Source of the DNA: Perognathus longimembris pacificus
Taxonomy: Eukaryota > Chordata > Mammalia > Rodentia > Heteromyidae
Reading direction: 5' to 3'
DNA: 64,000 nt
Assembly (NCBI RefSeq): GCF_023159225.1
Contig: NC_063162.1
Coordinates: 92,155,880 to 92,219,879, forward strand
Shown: positions 1 through 11,164 of the stretch, piece by piece
How the letters are laid out: the number at the start of each line of letters is the position of its first letter
Numbering within the stretch: the first letter of the stretch is position 1
Notes under the pieces: model-generated
Databases searched by the model: none
What the model saw: only the letters and a program-made list of their open reading frames with translations
Told to the model about the DNA's origin: nothing
Translations under genes and position numbers: made by a program

Positions 1-1178
1 ATTCGAATATTTCCTTAAGGAGTATCTTGCCTTGGTTTTATCTCTTTCTACCATACACTTTAGACCTTACTACTTGCAAAATTTGTCATATTTTAAATCT
101 GGGTGACATACATCAAATGATCAAATAGTGTGACTTACGTACGAACCTTAATATGTCAGTCAAGCAAAGTAATATCTAAAAGTAATTTTAAAAAATATTA
201 ATCAGTTGACCTTTTACTAGATAAGAAGATTGCTAAGATTTACAATTTTGTTTTTCATGTAATGTTATTGGAGTATCTTTGGTAAAGGAAATGGAAAGAG
301 GAAATCTCCACCACTGGCCTTCCAGCTAACATTCTATGAAAGTCTATTGGAGCCTATGAAATGGATTAAGGGTTGCCATTCACCTACAGAGCCAAGAAGG
401 AGATCCAACGAGCATGTAGGCTAGAAAAAAGGCAAGTCAAACACAATTCACATTTGTTGGCTAAATATCTGGAGAGATGTTTCTACATGCAGGAATGAGT
501 GATCAAAACTGAAGTAAAAACAACCAGAACCCATGACAATATTCTACAGAAACCATAGAGGATAAATGCATACTACCTAGCTCAGTGAACCTGACTAACC
601 AAAATAAGATTTTGGAAAAAATGTTCTGGAATCTTCAACTGTCAAATAAATGACTGGTAAAACAGTATTCCAAGATAAAGGTCAAGATGAAATTAAATTT
701 AAAATACAATGGAAAAAGGAAAAGTAATGTATATGATAAATAGTAATCATAAGGACATAGGAATCATAAGGACATCTAAAAGGCAACAAAATTAACATAG
801 ATCTTGGAGGTAACAAAGGCAGGAATTCATATTTCATAAAACTAGATAAGTGCTACAGTGTAAATTTGAGATGTCCTTGGAATTTAAAGAAAAAGAGAAG
901 TACACAATGAGATCGAAAATATGGAGGTCAGAAACAAAATAGTTAAGCATAGTTGAAGGAGTGACACATTGAATTGAATCCCCTTTTGTACAACTACTTA
1001 AATAACAGGTAACAATAAAAAAAATTTAAAACCTGTGACTTTCCAGAGGAGAAAATAAGACTTACTAAGTAATTGGAAAACTGGAATAAATAAAGAAGCA
1101 TCACATAAGTAAAGAGGCATGTCTATGAGTAGATAGCTAAAAATGCTCATCATAAAACTGGTTTCTATCTAATGTGAT

Positions 1179-1181
<3 letters not shown>
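1..1181. other. AT-rich sequence, no feature recognised
   Basis: No repeat family, RNA gene or exon that I can support. Frames are short and interrupted on both strands. Confidence 0.5.

Positions 1182-1221
<40 letters not shown>
1182..1221. repeat. (TG)n microsatellite
   Basis: About twenty uninterrupted TG units, with unique AT-rich flanks and no SINE next to it. Confidence 0.98.
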
Positions 1222-1224
<3 letters not shown>

Positions 1225-1504
1225 CCTCATGTGCTAGCAATGTACCTTAGTGCTAGTGTTAGAGAGAATAGTAAAACAGTCTTCCTTTACAGATTAGAAA
1301 GTGTAAATATCCTAAAGTAATAAATAATCTAATTTTTGACTAAGAAATCCAGCATCATAAAGGAACATGACAGATTAGTTTGGATTTAGTTGACTAAGAG
1401 AGGCTTTTTTTTTTTTAAAGGAAATAACATTGGAAATTGAAACCTGAATAACTTGAAGAATTACCTAGAATTAAATATCTTTAATTTTAAAAATGGTAGA
1501 AAAG

Positions 1505-1713
1505 GGGGCTGGGGATATGGCCTAGTGGCAAGAGAGCTTGCCTCGTATACGTGAGGCCCTGGGTTCAATTCCCCAGCACCACATATACAGAAAACGGCCA
1601 GAAGTAGCGCTGTGGCTCAAGTGGCAGAGTGCTAGCCCTGAGCAAAAGGAAGCCAGGGACAGTGCTCAGGCCCTGAGTCCAAGGCCCAGGACTGGCCAAA
1701 AAAAAAAAAAAAA
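1505..1713 (+). mobile_element. IDL-Geo dimeric SINE, near full length
   Basis: The left monomer starts ggggctggggatatggcc (pol III A-box region) and carries the B-box-like gggttcaattccccagc. The right (Geo) monomer starts near gctgtggctcaagtggcag and ends aggactggcc plus a 15-base A-tail. The flanks form a TSD, aaatggtagaaaag (1491-1504) against aaattgtagaaaag (1711-1724), with one mismatch. This shows L1-type target-primed insertion. The open frame across it comes from the SINE and is not a gene. Confidence 0.95.
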
Positions 1714-1724
1714 TTGTAGAAAAG

Positions 1725-2746
1725 GCCAATAGTGATGTATTTACATTGAAATATTCAAGTATATTTGTTTTTCCATTATGTTTTTCCTCTAATTAAGCAT
1801 CTATTCAAAATACATTAAATGATTATTTTAATGGATTTCACAAATAGTTTTATTTCAGCATAATGATTCTATTTCTTGTTGGACTTTACCTTAAAGGATA
1901 ATGTTATAAGGGATTTAATTAAATGGATTTAATGGAGTAACCTAGAATTGAGAAAAAGAAATATTTTTATTCTTCATAGAGAAGATGAAGCTAGTGATTT
2001 TGTCATTACTTTTTTTTTTTTTTGCTTTGCTGAGTTTTGCACAAACTAACACAATATTATCATCTGCTACCTATTGTGAGACATGGCAAAACTTCATCAT
2101 TATCAAGAATAGTTGAGTAAAAAGAGAAAGTAAAAAGTAAACACATGCCCTTAATTATGTGAAATGCATATGAATGCCTTTCCTTATCTTTAAATCTAAT
2201 TTAACAGCACTTCTAAAATTGGTTATTACCAACATTTAACTATAACAATAAAATCCAAATGAGAATGTGGCAGGTGATCTCTGTCACTCACCTTCTTCAT
2301 GATCACTAACAGCAGCTACAAGAAAACAAGTTCTTCACCACATATTGGAGACTTCCTCTTTCTTAACCATCTACACTTAGGCATTTCCTACCTGGAAATT
2401 TGTAATTTCTCTACAAGAAAGAAATGGTGCATAGTAGCTGGCTACTGAGGATCTACATGGATAGCGCAGGGATGAATGATGTGCCTAAAAAGCACATGAG
2501 TCTAAGTGTTCCTGGATAACTTTTTAGTTGCACCAAGATATATAGCTCCATAACATGGATTGAAACAAACTGCTGACCTTCATAATGTGTTGTTTGCTTC
2601 TTTCTTACAGTTAAGGAACAGATCTTGAATTGTAAGATTGTATGTCTTTCTTCTGAAGATAAATGTATTCTCAAAGAACATACTTTTTATGTTTTAGCAT
2701 ATGTACAGACAGACACTGAAAAGTCAAAAGAAAGAAGTTTAATTCT

Positions 2747-2748
<2 letters not shown>
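1725..2748. other. AT-rich intergenic sequence
   Basis: Nothing recognised beyond a T-run at about 2010-2023. Confidence 0.5.

Positions 2749-2791
<43 letters not shown>
2749..2791. repeat. (GT)n microsatellite at a SINE tail
   Basis: Pure GT run joined directly to the tail side of the minus-strand SINE at 2792-3021, so on the SINE strand it is a (CA)n tail. Confidence 0.97.
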
Positions 2792-2792
<1 letters not shown>

Positions 2793-3021
2793 CCACGCGC
2801 TGATCTGGGACTTGAACTCAAGGTCTGGACACTGACCCTGTGCCTTTTTGCTCAAGGCTAGTGTTCTAACTCTTGAGCAACAGCTCCACTTCCAGTTTTC
2901 TGGTTGTTAATTGAAGATCAGAGTCTCACAGACTTTCCTGCCAGGGCTGGCTGCAAACCAGTCCTCAGACCTCTGCATCCTGAGCAGCCAGAATTATAGG
3001 CATGAGCCATGGGTGCCCAGC
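2792..3021 (-). mobile_element. B1-like/Geo composite SINE
   Basis: Read on the minus strand, a 7SL/B1-like left part (tgggcacccatggctcatgc) is followed by a linker (gtctgtgagactctgatctt) and then a Geo-like right part. Its hallmarks in plus-strand reading are ctcaaggctagtgttctaac and gggacttgaactcaagg. It is diverged and has no clear TSD. Confidence 0.85.
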
Positions 3022-3180
3022 AAAAATGTTTAATTTTAAATTACATATCAACCCTTAATGGGAATGAAAGCCATTAGAATTTGTGTCTGAATTAAAGATT
3101 ATTTTTAAAAATCAAAAGCAGAAAACCATAATTTGAGAATAAATAGATTATAAAAATGTGCAGAATAGATAAATATGCAG

Positions 3181-3198
3181 GTAGATAGAGAGATATAG

Positions 3199-3253
<55 letters not shown>
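3181..3253. repeat. (GATA)n microsatellite
   Basis: Tandem gata/taga units with one aaat interruption. Confidence 0.97.
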
Positions 3254-3778
3254 TTATAAACTACTTAGACACCAGGCAGCAGAATAACTATTTTAAAGTA
3301 ATTTTTACTTTCAATACTTTCCTCTTAGACTAGAAAATTCTGAAGTGTTGACTATGCAACTTATGCTATATGTTTTACTTATTTGAGTAAAACTTATATA
3401 GAATGACTATTAATAATAATTATATTTAAAATGTGAATGTATGCAAACTTCCAGTTAGATAATGAATTATCAAACTTTAATTATGAAAAGAAACTTAATT
3501 CTTAGTTTTGGAATATGTGTGCTGATAAATACTAGAATGCTGACATATAAAAGATTCTAATTATATGAACTGGTCTAATCTTCAGTTTGAATTATCAGGT
3601 TATAGTTAAGTCACATTTAAATTGTTTAATTTGTAATATATACTTTCACCTGAAGTTTTCTATGGTCAACATATCATACCTATTTCAAAACACTATTTTC
3701 TTAAACATGCATCATAGTATATCTCTCACCTCTTCTCATCTCTTTCCTATTCATGTAACTTCAATTAGCAATTACCTA
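3254..3778. other. AT-rich sequence, no feature recognised
   Basis: Short frames only. No repeat family recognised. Confidence 0.45.
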
Positions 3779-4010
3779 GCCAGACACTTGTGGCTCACAT
3801 CTATAACCCTCGTTAGTCAGAAGGCTGAGGTCTAAGGATCTCTACTCAACGACATCTGGAACAGAAAAGTTTGTGAGACTCTCATTCAATTAACTAGCAA
3901 AAACCCAGAAATGGAGTTGTGGCTCAAGTGGTAGAGTGCTAGCCTTGAGCAGAAAAGCAAAGCGAGAGTTTGAATCCCTAAAACAAAGCAAACAAACCAA
4001 AAAATGAAAA
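3779..4010 (+). mobile_element. B1-like/Geo composite SINE
   Basis: Starts gccagacacttgtggctcac (7SL-like), has the linker aagtttgtgagactctcatt, then gttgtggctcaagtggtaga and a Geo-like 3' end with an A-rich tail containing aaacaaagcaaac. Moderately diverged. Confidence 0.87.
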
Positions 4011-4260
4011 ACAAAGTGTATCTTTTAAGCCAAGGAAAGAAACTCTATCTTTAGCATTATAAGAAAAGCCAGTAGCACACACTAAACTATATATGTAATT
4101 AAGCTCAGTTTTTAATTAAGGAACCTATTTTAGTCAATGGAAATGATATTATTATAGAATGGTTACTATTCTTTGTTCTTTGAAATATTAAGGCTGTATA
4201 AGAGCGAGCTTTAGAACAAATAAATTGAGAAATACATTAATTTTTATGTATGTATAACAG

Positions 4261-4482
4261 TGCAGGGCTTTGAACTCAAGAGCTTGAACTGAGGACCTTG
4301 AACTGTCTTGGGTACCTTTTTTGCTTACTGCTGGTGCTATACCACATAAGCCTCTAGTCTGGCTTTTTGCTACTTATTTTGGAGATGGAGGTCTCATAGA
4401 CTTTTCTTCCCCATCTATGTTTAAAGCACAATCCTAAGATATCAGCCTCCATAGTAGCGATGAATATGAGCATGAGCCACAG
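4261..4482 (-). mobile_element. Old B1-like/Geo composite SINE
   Basis: The layout matches other minus-strand copies: tgaactcaag, a loose ctggtgctataccac box, gatggaggtctcatagactt, then atatcagcctcc and atgagcatgagccac. Strong divergence indicates an old insertion. Confidence 0.75.
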
Positions 4483-5814
4483 AAGTATGTAATTTTAAAG
4501 CCATTGGTTTGCTACATTAAAAAGTAAAATACTGTGCATCACATCTCTTGTCTTGCTTGCTAAACAAGCGTAGCATGAGCCATGATTGATCCCAAAGGCT
4601 TTCACTCATATTAGGTGACATTCCTAGGTTGTCCAGAATCTCTGGGCAGGTTTTGCTGACCCCAGGAAGTAAAGTGATCAGAGGTTCTAGCTAGTGCGGT
4701 GAAAGAAATACGCCTAGCCTTGTAGCTTCTAGTATGGAATGTCGTCTTGTGACTGTAGCATACTATAAAAAGTAGCTCCTGTGTACACTATCACAGTTAA
4801 ATAACTTGGCTATTTCATTCAAGTTTATTTTTAAAGAGATGATGATTTTGAGGGTTAGGAACTTGATTCCAAAGATGGTATTTTAAATTTTACAATCACA
4901 AAGGCTTTCAAAAGGTCACAGATGCCACAAGAAAAAAAAATTCTGGATACTGAAGGAAAAAAAAGATAAAAAAGTAAATCAGATATCCCATAACAGAGAA
5001 AGCCTTTAGGGAAGTTTTATGTAAATTCTCCTCTTTATATTTCCAAGTTATGAGTTTCCTTGGGCTCTATAGCATTGTCACTTTATCAGCAACAGTTTCA
5101 GAAAGCATGGAACTAGAATGAGGCACAGCAGATAAACAGAAATGATTATCTACACACATGTCGGCAGCACAGTTTCTTTGCAAAGGGAAGAAGTATCTTT
5201 TGTTTTTTTGTTTTTCACATGTGGTTCCAGACTTGACCTTCTCTGGCCTTAGAATGATCTGGCTTATTTTCTTCTGTTACCAGGTTCTGAAATATCAAAC
5301 ACAGCTGTAGGCTAAGGAAGAGATTGATCAAAAAGCCCACCCAGAGGTACCACAATAAATGGAAATGAAACAAACATACATAGAATAAACCAAGATTTGT
5401 CTTGGTATCCTTGATTGACACATGCCATTTGTATGGGAAAGTCAGCAAAAAAATACTGAAACAAGAAAAAAAATTGAGGAAAGGACAATCTGTAGAGTAA
5501 CATGAAGAAGTCAAGCATCATAAATTTCTCAGTGGCCAAGATCCTAGACGGCAAGAGACTGAAGTACTCTGCTAAAGAATGTGGTAGTTATTTTTTTTTA
5601 TTTTTATTATTATCTTTTTACTTCCAAAGGGGACCATGCACCTGTTGATGCATTTTCCAGACTCTGGAATGATAACAATTTATGAGGCTATTAATACTAA
5701 GCCCAAGATTTATCAGATGTGCTGTTTGTCTTGTGGCCAATATAACCTCATAAAATTTGGGTTGCATTTGGGTTAAAATGAAGCGTTCTGCTGTTGGAGT
5801 TATTCAGAGCATTT
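4483..5814. other. Unique AT-rich sequence with two overlapping hydrophobic minus-strand frames
   Basis: No repeat recognised apart from an A-rich patch at 4925-4975 and a T-rich patch at 5590-5620. Minus-strand frames at 5215-5514 and 5312-5554 are rich in Phe and Leu, which is expected when an A-rich plus strand is read in reverse. I do not assign a protein. Confidence 0.4.
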
Positions 5815-6153
5815 AAATCGGCTAATCCTACAAGACCCGGTGCATTTCGCCTGCCTATTAGAGGGAGTCTTTGGGGATTCCTACCAGTTGCGCAGCCAGG
5901 CTGGAGGGGGTGGTCCACTGCTGGGGGAGGTAATATGGAGGCAGCAGGGGAAGATTGAGTCCTGGAGAGGAGCCGATGCTTCTCTAATCCATCCATGCCA
6001 ACCACAGCCAGTGGAGCTGAGCGCACTGAGAGCGCACGTGTGTGCGGGGCCTCCGGAAAGGGCTGCTGCCAAGAAAAGAACACAGTAGGAAGAAATGTGA
6101 GCCCAGCATTGAGGGAGACACAGAGCAGCATGTCAACAAATTAAGTTCATCAG
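5815..6153. other. GC/CpG-richer unique block, possible first exon or promoter
   Basis: About ten CpG lie in roughly 250 bases (5817-6056), among them agcgca twice, cacgtg and tccgga, while the rest of the window is CpG-poor. The block is unique, holds no SINE and is open in more than one frame. A donor-like CAG/GTCAGT falls at 6153/6154 and an ATTTAAAT stretch lies just upstream at about 5811. This fits an untranslated first exon or promoter on the plus strand, but no matching exon, initiator or protein similarity was seen. Confidence 0.3.
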
Positions 6154-6718
6154 GTCAGTGACATAATAAACGGTGTGAAGGAAAAAGAGATGGGAGAAAA
6201 ATAGAGAAAGGGAGAGAAAAAACAAGATCCAGTCAATAAATTCGTTCAACAGATGTGTTCACACTGACAGCCAGGGCCTAGCTGCCTGGCTATGGAGGAG
6301 GTGATGCCGGATGGCTGTCAGTTTGAACTGATGGAAAGAAACAGACCTTTAACCTCTGGAGTAACATCCGCTCTTCCTACCTGGATAGAAGGGCTTGCAC
6401 ACAGCCCCAAGAATGGTTGCAGAATGGTGCAGGAGAACAGTTCCTTTGCTTTCATACTGCCAAAGAAGCTCACTACTGGAAATTCTATCCTAAATTTTCT
6501 TTCAGGGATATTGCTAATGAAATTTCAGCATGCCTCAAAAGACTCCCAGTAAAATGGCTGAGTTTTGATACCTTTCAGTTTTTGTAGAACAGTGCAATGC
6601 ACAACAATGAAATTTTATGCTGTACACCGTATATCCATTCCATGAAATTATTACCTGCTGCTAGGGAATATAAGATCAAGTCTCAATGATTTAGCAAGGT
6701 TTTATTTTTCATATCTTC
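6154..6718. other. Unique sequence downstream of the GC-richer block
   Basis: A purine-rich stretch at 6175-6230 is followed by mixed-composition sequence with an 86-codon plus-strand frame (6292-6552) that matches no family I know. It could be transcribed non-coding sequence or chance. Confidence 0.35.
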
Positions 6719-6796
6719 CTTTTTCTCCTTCCCTCCCTCCCTCCCTCCTTCCCTCTCTCCCTTCCTCTTTCCTTCCTCCTTTCCTTCCTTCCCTTT
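6719..6796. repeat. CT-rich (CCTT/CCCT)n tract at a SINE tail
   Basis: Polypyrimidine run of cctt and ccct units directly abutting the tail side of the minus-strand SINE that follows. Confidence 0.93.
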
Positions 6797-7013
6797 GTGA
6801 TGGTCCTGGGGTTTGAACTCAGGGCCTGGACACTATCCCTGAGCCTTTTTTTTCCTTGAGGATCTATCATTTGAGCCACAGTACTACATCTGGCATTTTC
6901 CCCCTTTGATAAAAGTTTTAGACTTGCTGCCCAGGTTGTCTTTGAACTTCAATCCTCATCTCTCAGCTTCATGATTAGCAAAGATTACAGGTTGAGCTAC
7001 CAGTGCCCAAACT
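6797..7013 (-). mobile_element. B1-like/Geo composite SINE
   Basis: Geo-like part (gtttgaactcagggcctgga, catttgagccacagtac) followed by a diverged B1-like part (gctgcccaggttgtctttga, gagctaccagtgccc). Old copy. Confidence 0.8.
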
Positions 7014-7195
7014 GTCCTTTATACTTTTCAAGATGTCCAACCAAAAAAAACAAAATTCATAAATTTCTGGAAGATTTATTTATATACTTTCTTTTGTCTC
7101 TCAAACATAGTAGGCAGCTAACTTAATCATCAAATTGCACAGTGATTATTTCAACTCATCACCATCAAAGAATATATAACCTTTATGCTATTTTT

Positions 7196-7424
7196 TGTAC
7201 CAGTCCCAGGGCTTCAATTCAAGACTTTGGCACTGTCCCTAAGCTTCTTTTTGTGTAAGACAAGTATTCTACCATTGTAGCCACAGCTCCACTTTGGCTA
7301 TTTGGTAATTTATTGGAGATTAGAGTCTCATAGATGTTCTTGCAAGGGCTGGCTTTGAACCACAATCCTTAGATCTCTGCCTCCTGAGCAGTGAAGATTA
7401 CAGGTATGAGCTACCCACTGGACA
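7196..7424 (-). mobile_element. B1-like/Geo composite SINE
   Basis: Carries gtcccagggcttcaattcaa, attctaccattgtagccaca, the linker ttggagattagagtctcata and gatctctgcctcctgagcag. Both halves are recognisable. Confidence 0.82.
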
Positions 7425-7996
7425 TTCTACTACATTTTGTATATCTTTCCTAAAGAACATGAAGGACAACTGAAATGTGGTATAAAACATAATCATCACT
7501 AGCCGTAGAGAAAGAAAATAATGCCCCAAAGATTAATGAAGACTTTAAAGTCTACTTCCAGTGATATACAAAAACTGCATGTGATTGCTTTGATCCACCC
7601 GGACAGAATTCACACTTTTAGGATTGGATACACATATCATCTCTTCTTAACAAGGTTTCCTTTAACCAGCCAATTAGGAGAGATGCCATCTTAATACCCA
7701 GAAAAGTCATTATATAACATGCCTTTCCTGGATTTCCAGAACAAGACATGACAGATCCCCAGTGTATAAAGTTAGTGCATAAATTCACTAATCTATATAC
7801 AAGACCCTGTACTCAATGCATAGTATGCGGTTTTATGCAATCATATTGTTCTCTGCAAATAATATGAACTAGTGTTTAATATAAATACATAATCTACAAT
7901 ATAAATGCATGGAATGCGAAAGCATACCATGGTAGAACAAAGTAGGTCAAAGACAGTGCTAAAGACACTGCTAAAACTTAAGACTAGCATACAGAA
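7425..7996. other. Unique AT-rich sequence
   Basis: No repeat or exon recognised. Confidence 0.45.
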
Positions 7997-8041
7997 ACAT
8001 ACACACATACACACAAACACACGTGCATGCACACACACACA
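7997..8041. repeat. Imperfect (CA)n microsatellite
   Basis: acatacacacatacacac followed by an acgtgcatgc interruption and a short CA run. Confidence 0.9.
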
Positions 8042-8656
8042 GTAAAACCCAGATAATAATTCATGTAGGTACTATTAGTTCTGCAGAATATTCAAACCAT
8101 TATTCAGTTGAAAGTTATTTTGTCACATATTCAGGTTTGCGACATTTATTCTGATGAATGGCATAGGTTGCCAGCAATATTGTTGTAGTTATGGTACTTT
8201 CAATACCTTTACAAGAGCATCTCTCATGTTTAATGTCCTGAGAGTATGACAATAGGGTTAACACATTCCCAACCATCTTGGAGTTTATAATTGAAGAAAT
8301 AAAAATGCATAATTATGTCAGGAAAAGGAAGGTTTTCTGAATATGCTATAAAGTGGATATTTACTAGAATGTCTGTATTATCCATCTCTTCTCATTATCC
8401 CTTCAGTAATACATTCAGTTGCCATATAAACCAATGAATTGATCACTGTACATCTAGACCAGCCAATCTCATCTCCATCCCAAGAAGTTCCTTCCTAAAA
8501 CCTGCTATAAGCCACACGTTGACACAAAATGCTCGGAAGGTCCAAGTTTGAAGAATCTTCTCAGCAGTTTTTTGGGTTCTACTGGATCAGAGGACAACTT
8601 ACAGTTTCAACCATTATCTTTGTGATTTTTCATGGATTTAAAATACTTAATATTTG
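8042..8656. other. Unique AT-rich sequence
   Basis: Nothing recognised. Confidence 0.45.
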
Positions 8657-8901
8657 CAGGCACCAGTGGTTCACGCATGTAATTCCACCTACTCAGGAGG
8701 CTAGGATCTGAGGATTGTGGTTCGAAGCCAGCCCTGGTAGAAAACTCCTCGTGAGATTCTTATCTTCAATTAACTACTCAAAATCCAGAAGTCGCATTTT
8801 AGCTTAAAGTGGTAGAGCACAGGCCTTGAGCAAAAGAGCTCAGGGACAGTGCCCAGGCTCTGCATTCAAGCCCCACAACCAGAAAAAAAAAAAAAAAAAA
8901 A
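8657..8901 (+). mobile_element. B1-like/Geo composite SINE
   Basis: B1-like start (ggcaccagtggttcacgc, ctactcaggaggctagg), linker, then tagcttaaagtggtagagca, a Geo-like right half with gcattcaagccccacaacc, and an A-tail of about 18. Confidence 0.9.
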
Positions 8902-9055
8902 CAAGCCCTTAATATTGTACATAAAGTCCCAAAGCTACTTCAGATGTTCACAAGTCATTGGTAATTTTATTTCTCTAGAGTTATATTTTCATCTACATTG
9001 GGTTCATTATAGTATATTCATTAGCATTATTACATTTTATTTTATTTCTTTTCTT

Positions 9056-9128
9056 ATTCCAAGACCGGGACTTGTGGTCACTTTCACTCATTGGCTAGCA
9101 CTTTACCAACTGAATCATGCTTTCAACT
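9056..9128 (-). mobile_element. Possible truncated SINE remnant
   Basis: gggacttgtggtcactttc and ggctagcactttaccaact resemble the box region of the minus-strand SINEs here. It is short and diverged. Confidence 0.4.
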
Positions 9129-9702
9129 CTGTATTTTATTTCTTCCTTCTAAGACATTAAATTTCAAAATGTTGGATGGTCCCTGAATGTGTTTGGGCAT
9201 CATGTCTGTTATATCTACTTGCTATCTTGATGGTCATCGTCCATGTTTCTACCAGTCCACCCTACTACACTTCTTGATATGTGCTTGCAAAGCTCCACAT
9301 TTATCACTGAGAGACACCTGCCACAATCAGCTCCAAATTTTAAAGCATCTTTGAGTACCACATTAAGTTACATTTCTGTATGAATTACTTTCCCATCACA
9401 CTTTGGTTTTCCTTCTCATTTTTCCTGTTACAGCCTATCATCTATGCAAATTATTTCAAGCAGTCATTATTTCTTGAGTTCAAAGTCTGCTAGACAACTT
9501 TGTTCACTGAAATTCTTTGTTCTTATCATCTTATGAGGCAGTACTTTTTATAAGTCATTGCATTATAAATATAGAGTATTGTATCAAAAAGTTTCCAGGT
9601 GCTTTGAAGCATATAAAGTTAATGAAGAAGGTCCTGGGAACTTATATCTAAGAAAGTAACATTCAATTTGAAATGTGAAGAATAAGTTGAAATTAGCCAG
9701 GT
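9129..9702. other. Unique AT-rich sequence
   Basis: No feature recognised. Confidence 0.45.
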
Positions 9703-9717
9703 AAAGAAGAGAGCAGA

Positions 9718-9926
9718 GGGGCTGGGGATATGGCCTAGTGGCAAGAGTGCCTGCCTCGTATACATGAGGCTCTGGGTTCAATTCCCCAGCACCACATATA
9801 CAGAAAATGGCCAGAAGTGGCACTGTAGCTCAAGTGGCAGAGTGCTAGCCTTGAGCAAAAAGAAGCCAGGGACAGTTCTCAGGCCCTGAGTCCAAGGCCC
9901 AGGACTGGCCAAAAAAAAAAAAAAAA
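9718..9926 (+). mobile_element. IDL-Geo SINE, full length
   Basis: ggggctggggatatggcc to aggactggcc plus a 16-base A-tail. It has a perfect TSD aaagaagagagcag at 9703-9716 and 9924-9937. Two promoter-like halves are present as in the other copies. The intact TSD and low divergence indicate a fairly recent insertion. Confidence 0.97.
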
Positions 9927-9937
9927 GAAGAGAGCAG

Positions 9938-10435
9938 GCTCTAGAAATGTGTTGTGTATAGATGTATGTGCATATTCTTTGAGTGTGTGGTTGGGTGCAT
10001 CTGTAGTGTGTGTGAAGGTGTGTGAAGTGATCTCTCCTGTGTCAGTCGTTTGAAGCAAGACTGTAAACCATATGTTGACATATCTTCTGCTACATTTTAT
10101 ATATTTTCTTATGTTTTCTAGAAGATAAATAGGAGTTTGTGTATTAAGTATATGCATATACACTGTAAAATGCCTTATAAATTGATGGAGTAATAATTTG
10201 AAACTCACAAGCATGAAATAAAATATGTAACCTAATACAAAATTTTCTAACTTATCAAATAGATTCTACTAATCTAATGTTACAATTAGAAGTATATCAC
10301 AAGAAATGTACTCACTGCCTTATTATTAACTGTTTATTAACTTATTATTAACTATTATCAACTGTACCCCTTTTGCACAACACCTTGTCAACAAAATTTA
10401 ATTAATAAAAAAAGAAAAAGAAAAAGAAAAAGAGA
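9938..10435. other. AT-rich sequence with TG-rich and TTATTAAC patches
   Basis: A loose TG-rich patch (9955-10030), short direct repeats of cttattaact (10318-10365) and an A/G-rich end that is the target of the next SINE. Confidence 0.5.
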
Positions 10436-10667
10436 CGGGCTGGGAATATGGCCTAGTGGCAAGAGTGCTTGCCTTGTATACATGAGGCCCTGGGTTCGGT
10501 TCCTCAGCACCACATGTACAGAAAATGGCCAGAAGGGGCGCTGTGGCTCAAGTGGCAGAGTGCTAGCCTTGAGCAAAACAAAACAGAAGCCAGGGACAGT
10601 GCTCAGGCCCTGAGTCCAAGGCCCAGGACTGGCCAAAAAAAAAAAGAAAGAAAAAAAAGAAAAAGAG
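10436..10667 (+). mobile_element. IDL-Geo SINE
   Basis: gggctgggaatatggcct start, gggttcggttcctcagca B-box region, Geo half and a long impure A-tail with aaag units. The flanking aaagaaaaagag motifs are a likely TSD, but the low complexity hides its exact limits. Confidence 0.95.
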
Positions 10668-10940
10668 TATAGCAATGTATGTAAGAGACAAATAGCTATT
10701 TATTTGACAGTACCTATTTGTGCATTGCACATAAGTCAAATTGAAGCACATTCTCTCTTGCATGAAGATATGAACTCTATCTATTACATATTCTAGTGCA
10801 ATGTTTTATATATAAATAGCATTATATATGTTCACTCAATCAATAAATAGGATATATACAAACATTCCTAAACAAGAAAATATATTTAATCACTTTATTT
10901 TAATTGGAGTGTTAATTTGGGTTGAAAGTTTCCTGGTTTG

Positions 10941-11147
10941 GGCTGGGACTATGGCCTAGTGGCAAGAGTGCTTGCCTCATATACATGAAGCCCTGGGTTT
11001 GATTCCCCAGCACCACATATATAGAAAATGGCCAGAAGTGGCGCTGTGGCTTAAGTGGCAGAGTGCTAGCCTTGACCAAAAAGAAGCCAGGGACAGTGCT
11101 CAGGCCCTGAGTCCAAGGCCCAAGACTGGCAAAAAAGAAAAAAAAAA
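10941..11147 (+). mobile_element. IDL-Geo SINE
   Basis: Starts just after a perfect 17 bp TSD gaaagtttcctggtttg (10924-10940, repeated at 11148-11164). Both halves are present and the A-tail carries a single G. The 160-codon frame through it is only the SINE read through into its flank. Confidence 0.97.
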
Positions 11148-11164
11148 GAAAGTTTCCTGGTTTG

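Noticed and set aside
1505..1580. tRNA-Ala-like sequence as a true tRNA gene
   Set aside because: It lacks a complete acceptor stem, continues into a Geo half and A-tail, and has a TSD: a SINE left monomer, not a tRNA gene.
1538..1732. Recurrent small protein starting MPxIxEALGSIPQHH, found at many positions
   Set aside because: It is the IDL-Geo SINE read in one frame, and the same peptide recurs at each copy (also 10469, 10972, 29578 and, on the minus strand, 56009).
3181..3253. Tandem GATA units as a CRISPR-like array
   Set aside because: Four-base units without spacers in a mammalian genome: a plain microsatellite.
5215..5554. Two overlapping Phe/Leu-rich minus-strand frames resembling a membrane protein
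   Set aside because: Composition follows from an A-rich plus strand; no family recognised, no splice or pseudogene hallmarks such as an A-tail with TSD.
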